Program-made: the position numbers and the translations under genes
Virus record (IMG/VR): IMGVR_UViG_3300020442_000016
Location: 1-64,000 of that record
DNA: 64,000 bases
Strand: one strand, 5' to 3'
DNA from: a virus
In this document: one piece after another, positions 42,658-49,162 of the stretch
Layout: every line of letters starts with the position of its first letter
Numbering within the stretch: position 1 is the stretch's first letter
Notes under the pieces: model-generated
The model's database searches: none
What the model was told of the DNA's origin: nothing
Seen by the model: only the letters and a program-made list of their open reading frames with translations

Positions 42658-43480
42658 TGATACATATCTCATGAGTTGTATCGATGGGATGCAACTTATG
42701 GATGAGGAGAGTGTTGACTTAGTTGTCACCTCTCCTCCTTATGATGACTTGAGGACATACAATGATTCCAGTAAGTGGGATCACAATGTGTTTATGCAGG
42801 TTGCTGATAACCTCACCCGCGTATTGAAGCAGGGTGGGGTTATTATGTGGAATGTGAATGACGCTACGATTAAAGGTAGTGAGTCTGGATCTAGTTTCCG
42901 TCAGTGTCTATATTTCATGGATAAGTGTGGTCTACGACTACACGATACTATGATATATGAGAAGACTGGCACAGCATTCGCGTCAGGTCCTAAGAGTGTA
43001 AGATATACTCAAATCTTTGAGTATTGTTTTATACTATCCAAGGGTAAACCCAAGACTATTAATCTTATTCAAGATAAGAAGAATGCATGGGCAGGTTACA
43101 CCAGTTTTGGCAATGCTAAGACTCGAAAGAAGGATGGCACAATGCACGATCCTAATCGAAAGAGTAATGTCATCCGTGAGTATGGTGTAAGGACTAACAT
43201 TTGGAAGATTAAAAACTCAGGTGGTTTTGGTCAATCATCCAAAGCAAGTTACAAACATCCTGCCACAATGCCTGAGGAATTGGCAAGGGGTCACATTCAA
43301 ACATGGTCAAATCCAAACGATCTAGTTTTGGATCCTTTTATGGGTGCTGGCACCACTGCACAGGTTGCACTTGAAGAGAATAGACATTTTATTGGATTTG
43401 AGATTGATGAAATGTATCATGGCATGTGTGTTGAGCGTGTGCTACCATTTAAGGATAATCTAATCACTCGTCTATCATGA
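42641..43480 (+). CDS. DNA methyltransferase (SPPY type, N4-cytosine or N6-adenine)
   Basis: 279 residues. Catalytic motif IV TSPPYDDLRTY (S31-Y34) near the N-terminus and the AdoMet motif DPFMGAGTTAQVA (from D231) near the C-terminus, an order giving the beta class. Before it, PEELARGHIQTWSNPNDLVL is the typical lead-in. SPPY is most common in N4-cytosine enzymes but also occurs in N6-adenine ones. Coupled to the candidate endonuclease upstream and, by ATGA, to a small gene downstream. Confidence 0.9.
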   Translation: MKLSLDDTYLMSCIDGMQLMDEESVDLVVTSPPYDDLRTYNDSSKWDHNVFMQVADNLTRVLKQGGVIMWNVNDATIKGSESGSSFRQCLYFMDKCGLRLHDTMIYEKTGTAFASGPKSVRYTQIFEYCFILSKGKPKTINLIQDKKNAWAGYTSFGNAKTRKKDGTMHDPNRKSNVIREYGVRTNIWKIKNSGGFGQSSKASYKHPATMPEELARGHIQTWSNPNDLVLDPFMGAGTTAQVALEENRHFIGFEIDEMYHGMCVERVLPFKDNLITRLS

Positions 43481-43758
43481 TTCACGAAGTGCCCGAAGGT
43501 TACTCACATTATAGTTGTGAGGAATTTAACAAAACATATGATCGTGTGTGGTTACACCACTCGCGAGAATACATATATGCAGAGGGTGCAGAGGTCAAAA
43601 CAGTTTGGGGATTTATCAAGCGTAAAACTGGTGCAATTCATTCACCAATAAATGCAAAGAAGGTCGGTAAGATCATCGATCCCGATCAAACTACGCCCTA
43701 CACTGCTATGCCACGCCCTAAAGTCAGTCCACTCATGCTATTGTGTGATTATGATTAA
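43477..43758 (+). CDS. Hypothetical protein after the methyltransferase
   Basis: 93 residues, beta-rich (YSHYSCEEFNKTYDRVWLHH, SREYIYAEGAEVKTVWGFIK) with a proline-rich C-terminus (TPYTAMPRPKVSPLMLL). The AEGAEVKTVWGFI pattern suggests a small barrel. Overlaps both neighbours. No family recognised. Confidence 0.6.
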   Translation: MIHEVPEGYSHYSCEEFNKTYDRVWLHHSREYIYAEGAEVKTVWGFIKRKTGAIHSPINAKKVGKIIDPDQTTPYTAMPRPKVSPLMLLCDYD

Positions 43759-44008
43759 AGATCGTGCGATCGTGACCCCCAAGACCCCTAAGGCAAGGGA
43801 AATTCTAACAAATCACTTAAATAATAAGAGTGAGGTTAGACTTGAGGCATATAAGATGCGATCAGGCATTAAAAGGTGCTTTGTCAGTGCTATCGACAAC
43901 CCAGACTTTTGGTTTTGGGTAGATAAGGACTGGGATGAAGACTGGGACATTTACATTATTAACGATGACAATACCAAGTTTCACACAGACATCGGACGCC
44001 CCATATGA
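43751..44008 (+). CDS. Hypothetical protein, Trp/Asp-rich C-terminus
   Basis: 85 residues from the ATG at 43751, which overlaps the previous stop; the open frame upstream lies in the preceding gene. N-terminal half basic (KDRAIVTPKTPKAREILTNH), then WFWVDKDWDEDWDIYIINDD, a striking aromatic and acidic run. No family recognised. Confidence 0.55.
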   Translation: MIKDRAIVTPKTPKAREILTNHLNNKSEVRLEAYKMRSGIKRCFVSAIDNPDFWFWVDKDWDEDWDIYIINDDNTKFHTDIGRPI

Positions 44009-44168
44009 CCGTCACTGGTATAAAGTATGGTGCACTGATAACTCAGTTAAAATACTACACTCCTATCAAGAAGTGCAAGAAGTGTGGTGGAATTTTAAGC
44101 ACTTCTTATCACATGTAGAGGTCATCGATGCCAAACGAAACAAACAATCAGGATCAGGATTCGGGTGA
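43965..44168 (+). CDS. Hypothetical protein, Trp-rich
   Basis: 67 residues from the ATG at 43965; an ATG at 43935 is also in frame. DRHWYKVWCTDNSVKILHSY then QEVQEVWWNFKHFLSHVEVI gives a beta-hairpin and helix that look like a real small domain. The first 40 nt overlap the preceding gene, and the C-terminus overlaps the next. A different frame here encodes a short CxxC peptide, which I judged less likely. Confidence 0.5.
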   Translation: MTIPSFTQTSDAPYDRHWYKVWCTDNSVKILHSYQEVQEVWWNFKHFLSHVEVIDAKRNKQSGSGFG

Positions 44169-44340
44169 TGGGTTGGACATCACTGTTGACGATAATGGCA
44201 ATGTTAGTATAGAATGGGATCACAATGACCCTAGATGGTCAATGTTTAATGGATGGAAGTCAGAAGACTTTCTTCAATTAATTAGTGACGGAATTACCAA
44301 ATACGATTTAAGACACGAATTGAATCATGATGACATCTAA
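44128..44340 (+). CDS. Conserved cyanophage hypothetical protein
   Basis: 70 residues. Acidic N-terminus (QDQDSGDGLDITVDDNGNVS) then IEWDHNDPRWSMFNGW, a W-D-x-N-D-P-x-W signature I recall from many cyanophage small proteins, and a helix LQLISDGITKYDLRHEL. Function unknown. Overlaps both neighbours. Confidence 0.62.
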   Translation: MPNETNNQDQDSGDGLDITVDDNGNVSIEWDHNDPRWSMFNGWKSEDFLQLISDGITKYDLRHELNHDDI

Positions 44341-44599
44341 CGCTATTAGCGATTTTAATATCAATAATGACCAAACTGGCACTATTGAGAAACACCACGA
44401 AAATTTGAAAACATGCAAATCTGCATTTTGTGATATTCTTTATGAATTCCTTGATGAAGGTGTGCTAACTCCTGGAGAAACTGTTTCATGCTTCCGTGAT
44501 GCATTGCAAATGATTGTGGATAATCATCAACAGTCATTGAATAACAGTAAAGCAGCACTGGAATTGATCTCTCAAATTAGTAAGAATGAAGATCAATGA
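44327..44599 (+). CDS. Hypothetical helical protein
   Basis: 90 residues (ATG at 44327 or 44330). Helical throughout with two Cys pairs (TCKSAFCDIL and SCFRD). Contains LYEFLDEGVLTPGETVSCFR, which looks like a helix-turn-helix but is not a proven DNA-binding motif. Overlaps both neighbouring genes by 14 nt. Confidence 0.55.
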   Translation: MMTSNAISDFNINNDQTGTIEKHHENLKTCKSAFCDILYEFLDEGVLTPGETVSCFRDALQMIVDNHQQSLNNSKAALELISQISKNEDQ

Positions 44600-44822
44600 T
44601 GGTGATGAAGGGAAGAAGGCATCTAAAGAATTGAATGATGCAATGTGGTCAATAAGAAAATTATATGACCCAGAGAATATCAATTCACTCGAAGATTCAC
44701 TAGATGACACACTCTCAAAATTCAACAAACTATCAGAAACCCTGCGAAGATCCGCTGAAGTGTCAGGATTGGCAAAACGCAAACTTAAAAATCCTAGACA
44801 AAGTGATGGCAAATTATTCTAA
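44586..44822 (+). CDS. Hypothetical coiled-coil protein
   Basis: 78 residues, highly charged, helical: EGKKASKELNDAMWSIRKLY and LEDSLDDTLSKFNKLSETLR, with leucines at heptad spacing. Basic tail AKRKLKNPRQSDGKLF. It ends the group that began with the methyltransferase. No family recognised. Confidence 0.58.
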   Translation: MKINDGDEGKKASKELNDAMWSIRKLYDPENINSLEDSLDDTLSKFNKLSETLRRSAEVSGLAKRKLKNPRQSDGKLF

Positions 44823-44878
44823 TGATATGCCAGTGGCAGAAGTGCACACTGAGGAGAGCGGATCTGCCCCTTAGTGCC

Positions 44879-44884
44879 TATTAT
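44879..44884 (+). promoter_or_regulatory. -10-like TATTAT in GTGCC context
   Basis: GTGCCTATTATAGGTGC followed by a leader with CAAACAAACCC. It sits in the 84-nt gap after the coiled-coil gene. No clear -35. Confidence 0.5.
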
Positions 44885-44906
44885 AGGTGCATAGCAAACA
44901 AACCCA

Positions 44907-45098
44907 GTGACTTTTCCAATTCTCTCTCGAATGATTCACTCAAAGAAAACTATCGTTGACATCATGAAAACATGTGATGGCGCTGATACTCTCTCACGAG
45001 AGGAGAAGTTTGAAGTATTCTGCAAAGTATGTGATAACATGCTAAACGAAGGTAGAATCACTAAAGTAAATCACACTCGCTGGACTACTATTTTTTGA
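44907..45098 (+). CDS. Small hypothetical protein (GTG start likely)
   Basis: 63 residues from the GTG at 44907; a start at ATG 44931 (55 residues, MIHSKKTIVDIMKTCDGAD) is also possible. The GTG puts the start 22 nt after the -10, like neighbouring early genes. Helical with SREEKFEVFCKVCDNMLNEG, a helix ending RITKVNHTRWTTIF resembling a small winged domain. Unknown function. Confidence 0.5.
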   Translation: MTFPILSRMIHSKKTIVDIMKTCDGADTLSREEKFEVFCKVCDNMLNEGRITKVNHTRWTTIF

Positions 45099-45100
45099 TT

Positions 45101-45229
45101 ATGAGCACACTACACCACGAATCTATTCTTGAAACCATCTATGATGAAATTTGTGAAGAATTTCCCGAATTGAATGATGATGCCAAATTTGAATTAACAC
45201 GTCAACGTTTTGAGGATCAGTGTCAATGA
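45101..45229 (+). CDS. Very small acidic protein
   Basis: 42 residues (MSTLHHESILETIYDEICEE, then FPELNDDAKFELTRQRFEDQ). Entirely helical and acidic. Starts 2 nt after the previous stop and overlaps the next start by 4 nt (ATGA), the spacing of the surrounding operon, which supports its being real despite its size. Confidence 0.5.
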   Translation: MSTLHHESILETIYDEICEEFPELNDDAKFELTRQRFEDQCQ

Positions 45230-45366
45230 GGATCGCATTACTTGCAATTATCGTGCTAGTAGGTGCCAATCTCGGTCTTACTATCATCGATAAAATGACT
45301 GAGATCCAAGACGCTAAAATGGAGCGTCTTTGTAACATTGATGAATCTTACTGCACACCACAATGA
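45226..45366 (+). CDS. Very small single-span membrane protein
   Basis: 46 residues: a hydrophobic N-terminal segment (IALLAIIVLVGANLGLTII) that is a transmembrane helix or uncleaved signal anchor, then a charged helix (DKMTEIQDAKMERLCNIDES). Linked to both neighbours by ATGA overlaps. The function is unknown; a role at the host membrane is an inference from the helix only. Confidence 0.5.
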   Translation: MRIALLAIIVLVGANLGLTIIDKMTEIQDAKMERLCNIDESYCTPQ

Positions 45367-45602
45367 CATACGAAGAAAATCGTAGACAATCACTCGATGA
45401 AGTAATTCAAGAGTATATTGAAGACGAAAAATGTGGTCCAGATCTTTTAGTTAAAGATCTATTGGACACACTAACAACAATCCGTGAGTATCATGAAACA
45501 CAGGCACGAAAGTGTGATGTAGTTTATATGAAACTTAATGGTATCCTGAGAGGGTTTGGGACAGTCGCGGAAGTGCCCACTAATGCCCCTAAAGCACCCT
45601 GA
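45363..45602 (+). CDS. Hypothetical helical protein
   Basis: 79 residues, MTYEENRRQSLDEVIQEYIE then GPDLLVKDLLDTLTTIREYH, helical and acidic, ending in a Pro/Ala-rich tail (EVPTNAPKAP). Starts with an ATGA overlap. No family recognised. Confidence 0.55.
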   Translation: MTYEENRRQSLDEVIQEYIEDEKCGPDLLVKDLLDTLTTIREYHETQARKCDVVYMKLNGILRGFGTVAEVPTNAPKAP

Positions 45603-45611
45603 TCGATGCCA

Positions 45612-45617
45612 TACTAT
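45612..45617 (+). promoter_or_regulatory. -10-like TACTAT in ATGCC context
   Basis: ATGCCATACTATAAAAG, then a leader containing AAAACAAACGAGG; the start at 45644 is 26 nt after the hexamer. Confidence 0.45.
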
Positions 45618-45643
45618 AAAAGTCAAAACAAACGAGGCATTTC

Positions 45644-45895
45644 ATGCAACTCACAGCAAAAGGCGGCAACATGGTTGTTGATTTCTATCCCCTTAAGTTC
45701 GCTACTGGCGAAGTCCATAACCGTCTTATGCTGAAAATTGTAACTTTCTCTGGTTGCACTCAATCCAAGCGATATATCAACAAAAAAGATATGAATCGCG
45801 AAGTATACGAGCGCGTCGAGAATTATGGTTACGATGTTACTGATCTGCATGTTATCCCACAACTGTTTAATTCTGCTCTCGCCCCCGCTTGCTGA
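45644..45895 (+). CDS. Hypothetical protein
   Basis: 83 residues. Beta-rich start (LTAKGGNMVVDFYPLKFATG, EVHNRLMLKIVTFSGC), then a helix with KDMNREVYERVENYGYDVTD, ending at Cys. First gene of a new transcript by position. No family recognised. Confidence 0.55.
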   Translation: MQLTAKGGNMVVDFYPLKFATGEVHNRLMLKIVTFSGCTQSKRYINKKDMNREVYERVENYGYDVTDLHVIPQLFNSALAPAC

Positions 45896-45978
45896 TGTCA
45901 GTCGAATTTAGTCTTGCAATTACTGGTATTTTATCAGTCGCTGGTATTATTCTATTTTTCAAAGCAGTTTATCGATGA
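45895..45978 (+). CDS. Tiny membrane peptide
   Basis: 27 residues, one transmembrane helix (LAITGILSVAGIILFF) with a short basic end (KAVYR). It overlaps the preceding stop (TGATG) and the next start (ATGA), so translation is coupled. Peptides of this type could act as holin-like or membrane-regulator peptides, but there is no direct evidence. Confidence 0.45.
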   Translation: MSVEFSLAITGILSVAGIILFFKAVYR

Positions 45979-46103
45979 CCCCTGACACTTTCAACTTCAC
46001 TGGTGATGCAATCACGGTTATTGGATTTATTGGTGTTGCATCAACTGGAATTATTCTATTCACAGCATTCACACGTTATTTCAATTCACCATTGAGGAAG
46101 TAA
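45975..46103 (+). CDS. Small membrane protein
   Basis: 42 residues with a transmembrane helix (ITVIGFIGVASTGIILFTAF), similar in pattern to the 27-residue peptide just upstream (both have a G-I-I-L-F run), followed by TRYFNSPLRK. The pair may be a duplicated membrane peptide. Starts in an ATGA overlap. Confidence 0.45.
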   Translation: MTPDTFNFTGDAITVIGFIGVASTGIILFTAFTRYFNSPLRK

Positions 46104-46105
46104 AA

Positions 46106-46399
46106 ATGTCATTTTCTCAGGAAGATTCAAAGAAAATCGCAAATGCATATTGCGATTATCAAATAGAGCACATGGATTACGACCAATTATCCCATCTTGC
46201 TAAAGACTTATTAATGCAAACTTATTCACATTTAGACTACGAAGAAATTACAGCAGAGATATCAGATCTCTACGATGATGAAGTGTTAGAAACTGTAGTC
46301 GAGAATGCGAAGATCTCACGGTCTCCAGTGAAAGATTTTTATGAAGAAGTGCTAGACTTTTATCGTAATCCACTTAATCACACTTTCGCCCAAAACTAA
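46106..46399 (+). CDS. Acidic hypothetical protein
   Basis: 97 residues, strongly acidic and helical: SKKIANAYCDYQIEHMDYDQ, then HLDYEEITAEISDLYDDEVL. The shape and charge would suit a DNA mimic or an inhibitor of a host protein, which is only a guess. Starts 2 nt after the previous stop and ends TAATG. Confidence 0.55.
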   Translation: MSFSQEDSKKIANAYCDYQIEHMDYDQLSHLAKDLLMQTYSHLDYEEITAEISDLYDDEVLETVVENAKISRSPVKDFYEEVLDFYRNPLNHTFAQN

Positions 46400-46596
46400 T
46401 GCCTAACTACGAAACATCCGATCAACAACACTCGATTGACAACATGAGTGACACATTGATGATCGCATTGCAACGGAATGCTGATAACAGTAATTTCCAG
46501 GAAATGAAAGCAATTTATGAAGAGTGGGTTGTTGATGGTCGTGATCCCGAAGATGGCAGTTACCAATTTATTTTTGTCCCTAATCTGACCTTATAA
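46399..46596 (+). CDS. Hypothetical protein
   Basis: 65 residues, MPNYETSDQQHSIDNMSDTL, then a helix NFQEMKAIYEEWVVDGRDPE and a beta C-terminus (GSYQFIFVPNLTL). Acidic. Coupled to the gene before it (TAATG); the next gene starts 1 nt after its stop. No family recognised. Confidence 0.55.
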   Translation: MPNYETSDQQHSIDNMSDTLMIALQRNADNSNFQEMKAIYEEWVVDGRDPEDGSYQFIFVPNLTL

Positions 46597-46597
46597 A

Positions 46598-46792
46598 ATG
46601 AAAGGAATGTCCAAACAAGATCGAATTCTACTTGCTATTAAACAAGTTGAAAATGTGACCAAATTGTGTGAAAGTTTGGACTATACCCATTACTTAACTA
46701 AAAGTTGCTCATTGAAGCAACTTCCTTATGAATTGCAGAGACAATTAAGTCTTCTACAATCACATGAAGATGACACCATATTTGATCGCTAA
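46598..46792 (+). CDS. Hypothetical helical protein
   Basis: 64 residues, MKGMSKQDRILLAIKQVENV, then CESLDYTHYLTKSCSLKQLP, ending ELQRQLSLLQSHEDDTIFDR. Helical with two Cys. Starts 1 nt after the preceding stop; a possible alternative start is the ATG at 46607 (MSKQDR). Last gene before a promoter-like gap. Confidence 0.55.
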   Translation: MKGMSKQDRILLAIKQVENVTKLCESLDYTHYLTKSCSLKQLPYELQRQLSLLQSHEDDTIFDR

Positions 46793-46858
46793 AGTAAAGA
46801 GAATATATGACAGTATACAAACCGCCACACGACAGGTCGCCAAGGACCCGCTGTGCCC

Positions 46859-46864
46859 TACAAT
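46859..46864 (+). promoter_or_regulatory. -10-like TACAAT in GTGCCC context
   Basis: GTGCCCTACAATGGTTG, then a leader containing CAAACGAAACC; the ATG at 46892 is 27 nt after the hexamer. Confidence 0.45.
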
Positions 46865-46891
46865 GGTTGTATGACAAACGAAACCAACAAC

Positions 46892-47077
46892 ATGATTCAC
46901 AAAAACGAAGCATTCCTGAATGCAATCCAAGGACTTCAATCATTCGTCCTTGATACCAACGCAGACATCGATATGGCATACGATTGGGTGTCTGATCAGT
47001 CAGGAATTGCATCCTTTGTGCATCAAAATGAAGCATGGGATATGTTTTACGATGCATGGGAGAGTGCAAATGTTTGA
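46892..47077 (+). CDS. Hypothetical acidic protein
   Basis: 61 residues from the ATG at 46892. In-frame ATGs at 46853 and 46871 lie in or very close to the promoter -10, so 46892 was chosen; that also gives a 27-nt leader like its neighbours. Helical (NEAFLNAIQGLQSFVLDTNA, DIDMAYDWVSDQSG). Overlaps the next gene by 8 nt. Confidence 0.5.
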   Translation: MIHKNEAFLNAIQGLQSFVLDTNADIDMAYDWVSDQSGIASFVHQNEAWDMFYDAWESANV

Positions 47078-47306
47078 TATTTTTGAAGACATCAACAATC
47101 AACTAAACTCCCTGACTATCTACAAACCAAACATGACAAATCCATATGTTGAAAATCTCGTTGAAATGGGTTACGATCGTGCAGATTGTGAAACCGTAGC
47201 AACAGCGGGAATTGATAAGAAATTCCCCTTAAACATTCACGGTCGTGTTTATAATACTCAAGAAGAGTATAACGAAGCACTTCACGATTTCATCAACGGA
47301 CTTTAA
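47070..47306 (+). CDS. Hypothetical protein
   Basis: 78 residues from the ATG at 47070 (MFDIFEDINNQLNSLTIYKP). The frame is open further upstream but only inside the previous gene. Contains FPLNIHGRVYNTQEEYNEAL, a strand-helix unit. Acidic. No family recognised. Confidence 0.52.
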   Translation: MFDIFEDINNQLNSLTIYKPNMTNPYVENLVEMGYDRADCETVATAGIDKKFPLNIHGRVYNTQEEYNEALHDFINGL

Positions 47307-47310
47307 TCAA

Positions 47311-47637
47311 ATGACTATTTTCATTGAGCGCGGTATCCGCCACAACGACAAATCTATCTACGTTGAAGACATTTTTGTGGAGCAAGATTCTGTTTGGAAG
47401 GATGACCGCAGACTCGCCGCGTTTACTATTACTGAAGATGTAAGTGGTCCGCACATTGGTGACTTTAATGCGCGTCGGTATCGTGTTAATCAGCGCACAC
47501 AATTAGACAACGGCGTCTACATCTATCCTAAGATCTATGGCGCGGAAACTGTTAGCGAGTGCAAGGAATTTATCGAGGGTTATATCAACGAAGATATCAC
47601 CCAGAGAATCATGAAAACGGATCAAGCAACCAGTTGA
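47311..47637 (+). CDS. Hypothetical beta-rich protein
   Basis: 108 residues from the ATG at 47311, four nt after the preceding stop (an earlier in-frame ATG at 47245 lies in that gene). Alternating strands (MTIFIERGIRHNDKSIYVED, RLAAFTITEDVSGPHIGDF) and a helix near the end (SECKEFIEGYINEDI). Single domain of unknown family. Confidence 0.55.
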   Translation: MTIFIERGIRHNDKSIYVEDIFVEQDSVWKDDRRLAAFTITEDVSGPHIGDFNARRYRVNQRTQLDNGVYIYPKIYGAETVSECKEFIEGYINEDITQRIMKTDQATS

Positions 47638-47678
47638 TTAAGTGTCACACAGGTTGTAGGCACCGCTCTTCTATGCCC

Positions 47679-47684
47679 TATAAT
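47679..47684 (+). promoter_or_regulatory. -10-like TATAAT in ATGCCC context
   Basis: ATGCCCTATAATAAAG. A TTGTAG 19 nt upstream is a weak -35. The leader is longer than usual (48 nt) and contains a hairpin. Confidence 0.55.
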
Positions 47685-47694
47685 AAAGACATCA

Positions 47695-47712
47695 GGGGGA
47701 GAGAGGTCCCCC
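47695..47712 (+). promoter_or_regulatory. GC-rich hairpin in the 5' leader
   Basis: Stem GGGGGA / TCCCCC (6 bp) with loop gagagg, about 10 nt after the -10, so near the transcript 5' end. It may protect the RNA or control initiation. No T-run follows, so it is not a terminator. Confidence 0.5.
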
Positions 47713-47732
47713 ACAATCACTAAATTCCAAAC

Positions 47733-48044
47733 ATGCGTAAAATCGAGCGTCTCATGAATCAAGCAATCCGCCAGCGTCGTAACTGGTCAAATGCTAACAC
47801 TTCCGTTGTAGTTGATGATAACAACAACGCCGAAGTTTATCTTCATGGCAATCACATCGCAACGATTGGTGATGAGATTCAACTTTTTGATGGTGGTTGG
47901 CAGTCTAACACCACTAAGTCACGTTTGAATGCTATTTGTTACGAATTCGCTTACGGTTGTGGTGTTTTTCAAAAGCAATTTGAGTGGTTTGTTAACACTG
48001 ACAACGGCACAGTAGATTTCGTTAACGGCATCACAGTATCATGA
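47733..48044 (+). CDS. Conserved phage hypothetical protein
   Basis: 103 residues. Basic start MRKIERLMNQAIRQRRNWSN, then AEVYLHGNHIATIGDEIQLF, DGGWQSNTTKSRLNAICYEF and GVFQKQFEWFVNT. This DGGWQ-T-TTKSRLNA signature occurs in many unrelated phages as I recall it. The function is unknown. Overlaps the next gene by 4 nt. Confidence 0.65.
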   Translation: MRKIERLMNQAIRQRRNWSNANTSVVVDDNNNAEVYLHGNHIATIGDEIQLFDGGWQSNTTKSRLNAICYEFAYGCGVFQKQFEWFVNTDNGTVDFVNGITVS

Positions 48045-48223
48045 GTTGCCAATTAGATTTTCTCACCGATGTATACACTGAATGGTGTAACAAAGAAGGT
48101 CTAGAATTGATCTCCGCCGATGATCAACTCTATTGCGCTGATGGTCCTGATCTTACACTACGTCAGCGCGTTTGGTTATCCAACTTCATTGAAGTTTGGG
48201 ACGTAATTAACCAAAACACATAA
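48041..48223 (+). CDS. Small hypothetical protein
   Basis: 60 residues, acidic and helical: MSCQLDFLTDVYTEWCNKEG, then ADGPDLTLRQRVWLSNFIEV. Starts ATGA-coupled to the preceding gene. No family recognised. Confidence 0.55.
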   Translation: MSCQLDFLTDVYTEWCNKEGLELISADDQLYCADGPDLTLRQRVWLSNFIEVWDVINQNT

Positions 48224-48235
48224 AAAGCGGGTTTA

Positions 48236-48241
48236 TATAAT
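48236..48241 (+). promoter_or_regulatory. -10-like TATAAT
   Basis: GTTTATATAATTG after an AGCGGG that can pair with CCCGCT near 48270. The start at 48287 is 45 nt away. No clear -35. Confidence 0.35.
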
Positions 48242-48286
48242 TGTATCTCCAACCGCGAGATCTCCCCGCTCTCACTATCACAAACA

Positions 48287-48421
48287 ATGCGCATTTTTCT
48301 TCTTGCTCTTCTCGCGATTCTTTGCTATAATAGCAACGACGCGAGATTTTTCATTTCAGATCAATTACACAATGCCGCTGAGATTGTCCGCCCTGATCCA
48401 CAACTTCGCATCAACTATTAA
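48287..48421 (+). CDS. Small protein with signal-like N-terminus
   Basis: 44 residues. MRIFLLALLAILCYNSNDAR is a hydrophobic leader ending at a Cys, reminiscent of a lipoprotein signal, though the residue before Cys is Leu rather than Gly or Ala. Then DQLHNAAEIVRPDPQLRINY. The gene contains a TTGCTC-17-TATAAT element (48303-48331), so it may itself carry a promoter for the oxygenase downstream. Its leader ends in CACAAACA. Confidence 0.48.
   Translation: MRIFLLALLAILCYNSNDARFFISDQLHNAAEIVRPDPQLRINY
48303..48331 (+). promoter_or_regulatory. Possible promoter within the small ORF
   Basis: TTGCTC, 17-nt spacer, TATAAT (48326-48331) flanked by GCTATAATAGC, a near palindrome. It would serve the oxygenase gene at 48451. 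Confidence 0.45.
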
Positions 48422-48450
48422 TATAGATACTTTACAATTTCCCCATTAAC

Positions 48451-49083
48451 ATGACTGACAAATTAAGTGACAAACTAGAGAAGAAAATCACCCAAGAAAC
48501 TTATGGGTTGTTTCCTACTGGTGTCACTCGTTATCAACTTGATAATAGTGAAGAATTAAAGAAAAAAGTCTTATTGTGGATGAAAGACCAGGAAATCGTT
48601 GATGATCATGGTCGCCGTATGTTATGCCACAATATTACACAAGTTGGAGAGAAAAATAAGATCCTCGATGATATCCCAGAGTTAGAGCAGGCACTCATGA
48701 AAGCGGTGGGATTTCACAATCAAAATACTTTCAACTATAGTTGCAATTTAGCAATTAATGAAGCATACGTTGAATTAGCAACAGAGGGAGCACTTTACGC
48801 CCCTCATGAGCATTCAAATTGCCTTTATTCTCTCACTTACTTTATTAACTACAATCATGAAAATCATGGATTTTTGAAATTTAGGCGTAATGTATTGTCT
48901 TCAATGTATCCTGTTATGCAGGTGAATTCTAATCAACTCACCCCATACAATATGCCTGAAGCAACTTTCACAATGCGCGAAGGTGATGTTATCATTTATC
49001 CCTCAAATGTTACTCACGGTTATGACTCTAACAGTGCTGACGAGCGTATCACATTAACCGCAAATATCATACCAGTTGAGTGA
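48451..49083 (+). CDS. Putative 2OG-Fe(II) oxygenase (HxH type)
   Basis: 210 residues. ALYAPHEHSNCLYSLTYFIN has the HEH motif and REGDVIIYPSNVTHGYDSNS the distal His; DERITLTANII has the 2OG Arg. It is the only oxygenase in the early-gene region and has its own transcript start by position, so its substrate may be a host or metabolic target rather than a virion protein. A terminator-like element follows. Confidence 0.72.
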   Translation: MTDKLSDKLEKKITQETYGLFPTGVTRYQLDNSEELKKKVLLWMKDQEIVDDHGRRMLCHNITQVGEKNKILDDIPELEQALMKAVGFHNQNTFNYSCNLAINEAYVELATEGALYAPHEHSNCLYSLTYFINYNHENHGFLKFRRNVLSSMYPVMQVNSNQLTPYNMPEATFTMREGDVIIYPSNVTHGYDSNSADERITLTANIIPVE

Positions 49084-49098
49084 CACTTTTATTACTGT

Positions 49099-49127
49099 CA
49101 CCTAAGTATGTGCTACGGTGTTTTTTT
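49099..49127 (+). terminator. Probable terminator after the oxygenase gene
   Basis: CACC / GGTG stem (with inner AG / CT pairing and a two-base mismatch) followed by seven T. Weak stem, strong T-run. Confidence 0.45.
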
Positions 49128-49131
49128 CCAC

Positions 49132-49137
49132 TATAAT
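49132..49137 (+). promoter_or_regulatory. -10-like TATAAT, leader with CAAACAAAC
   Basis: CCACTATAATAAGTG right after the terminator T-run; the leader AGAAACAAACAAACAA leads to the ATG at 49163, 25 nt from the hexamer. No -35 match. Confidence 0.5.
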
Positions 49138-49162
49138 AAGTGTATAAGAAACAAACAAACAA

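Noticed and set aside
44005-44118. Alternative small frame with a CKKCGG motif (CxxC)
   Set aside because: It overlaps a frame with better protein-like composition (44168 end) and no ribosome-binding site supports it; could still be real.
44830-44875. Hairpin GGCAGA/TCTGCC and inner AGTGCACACT palindrome
   Set aside because: The stem spans a 20+ nt loop and has no T-run, so neither a terminator nor a clear operator can be claimed.
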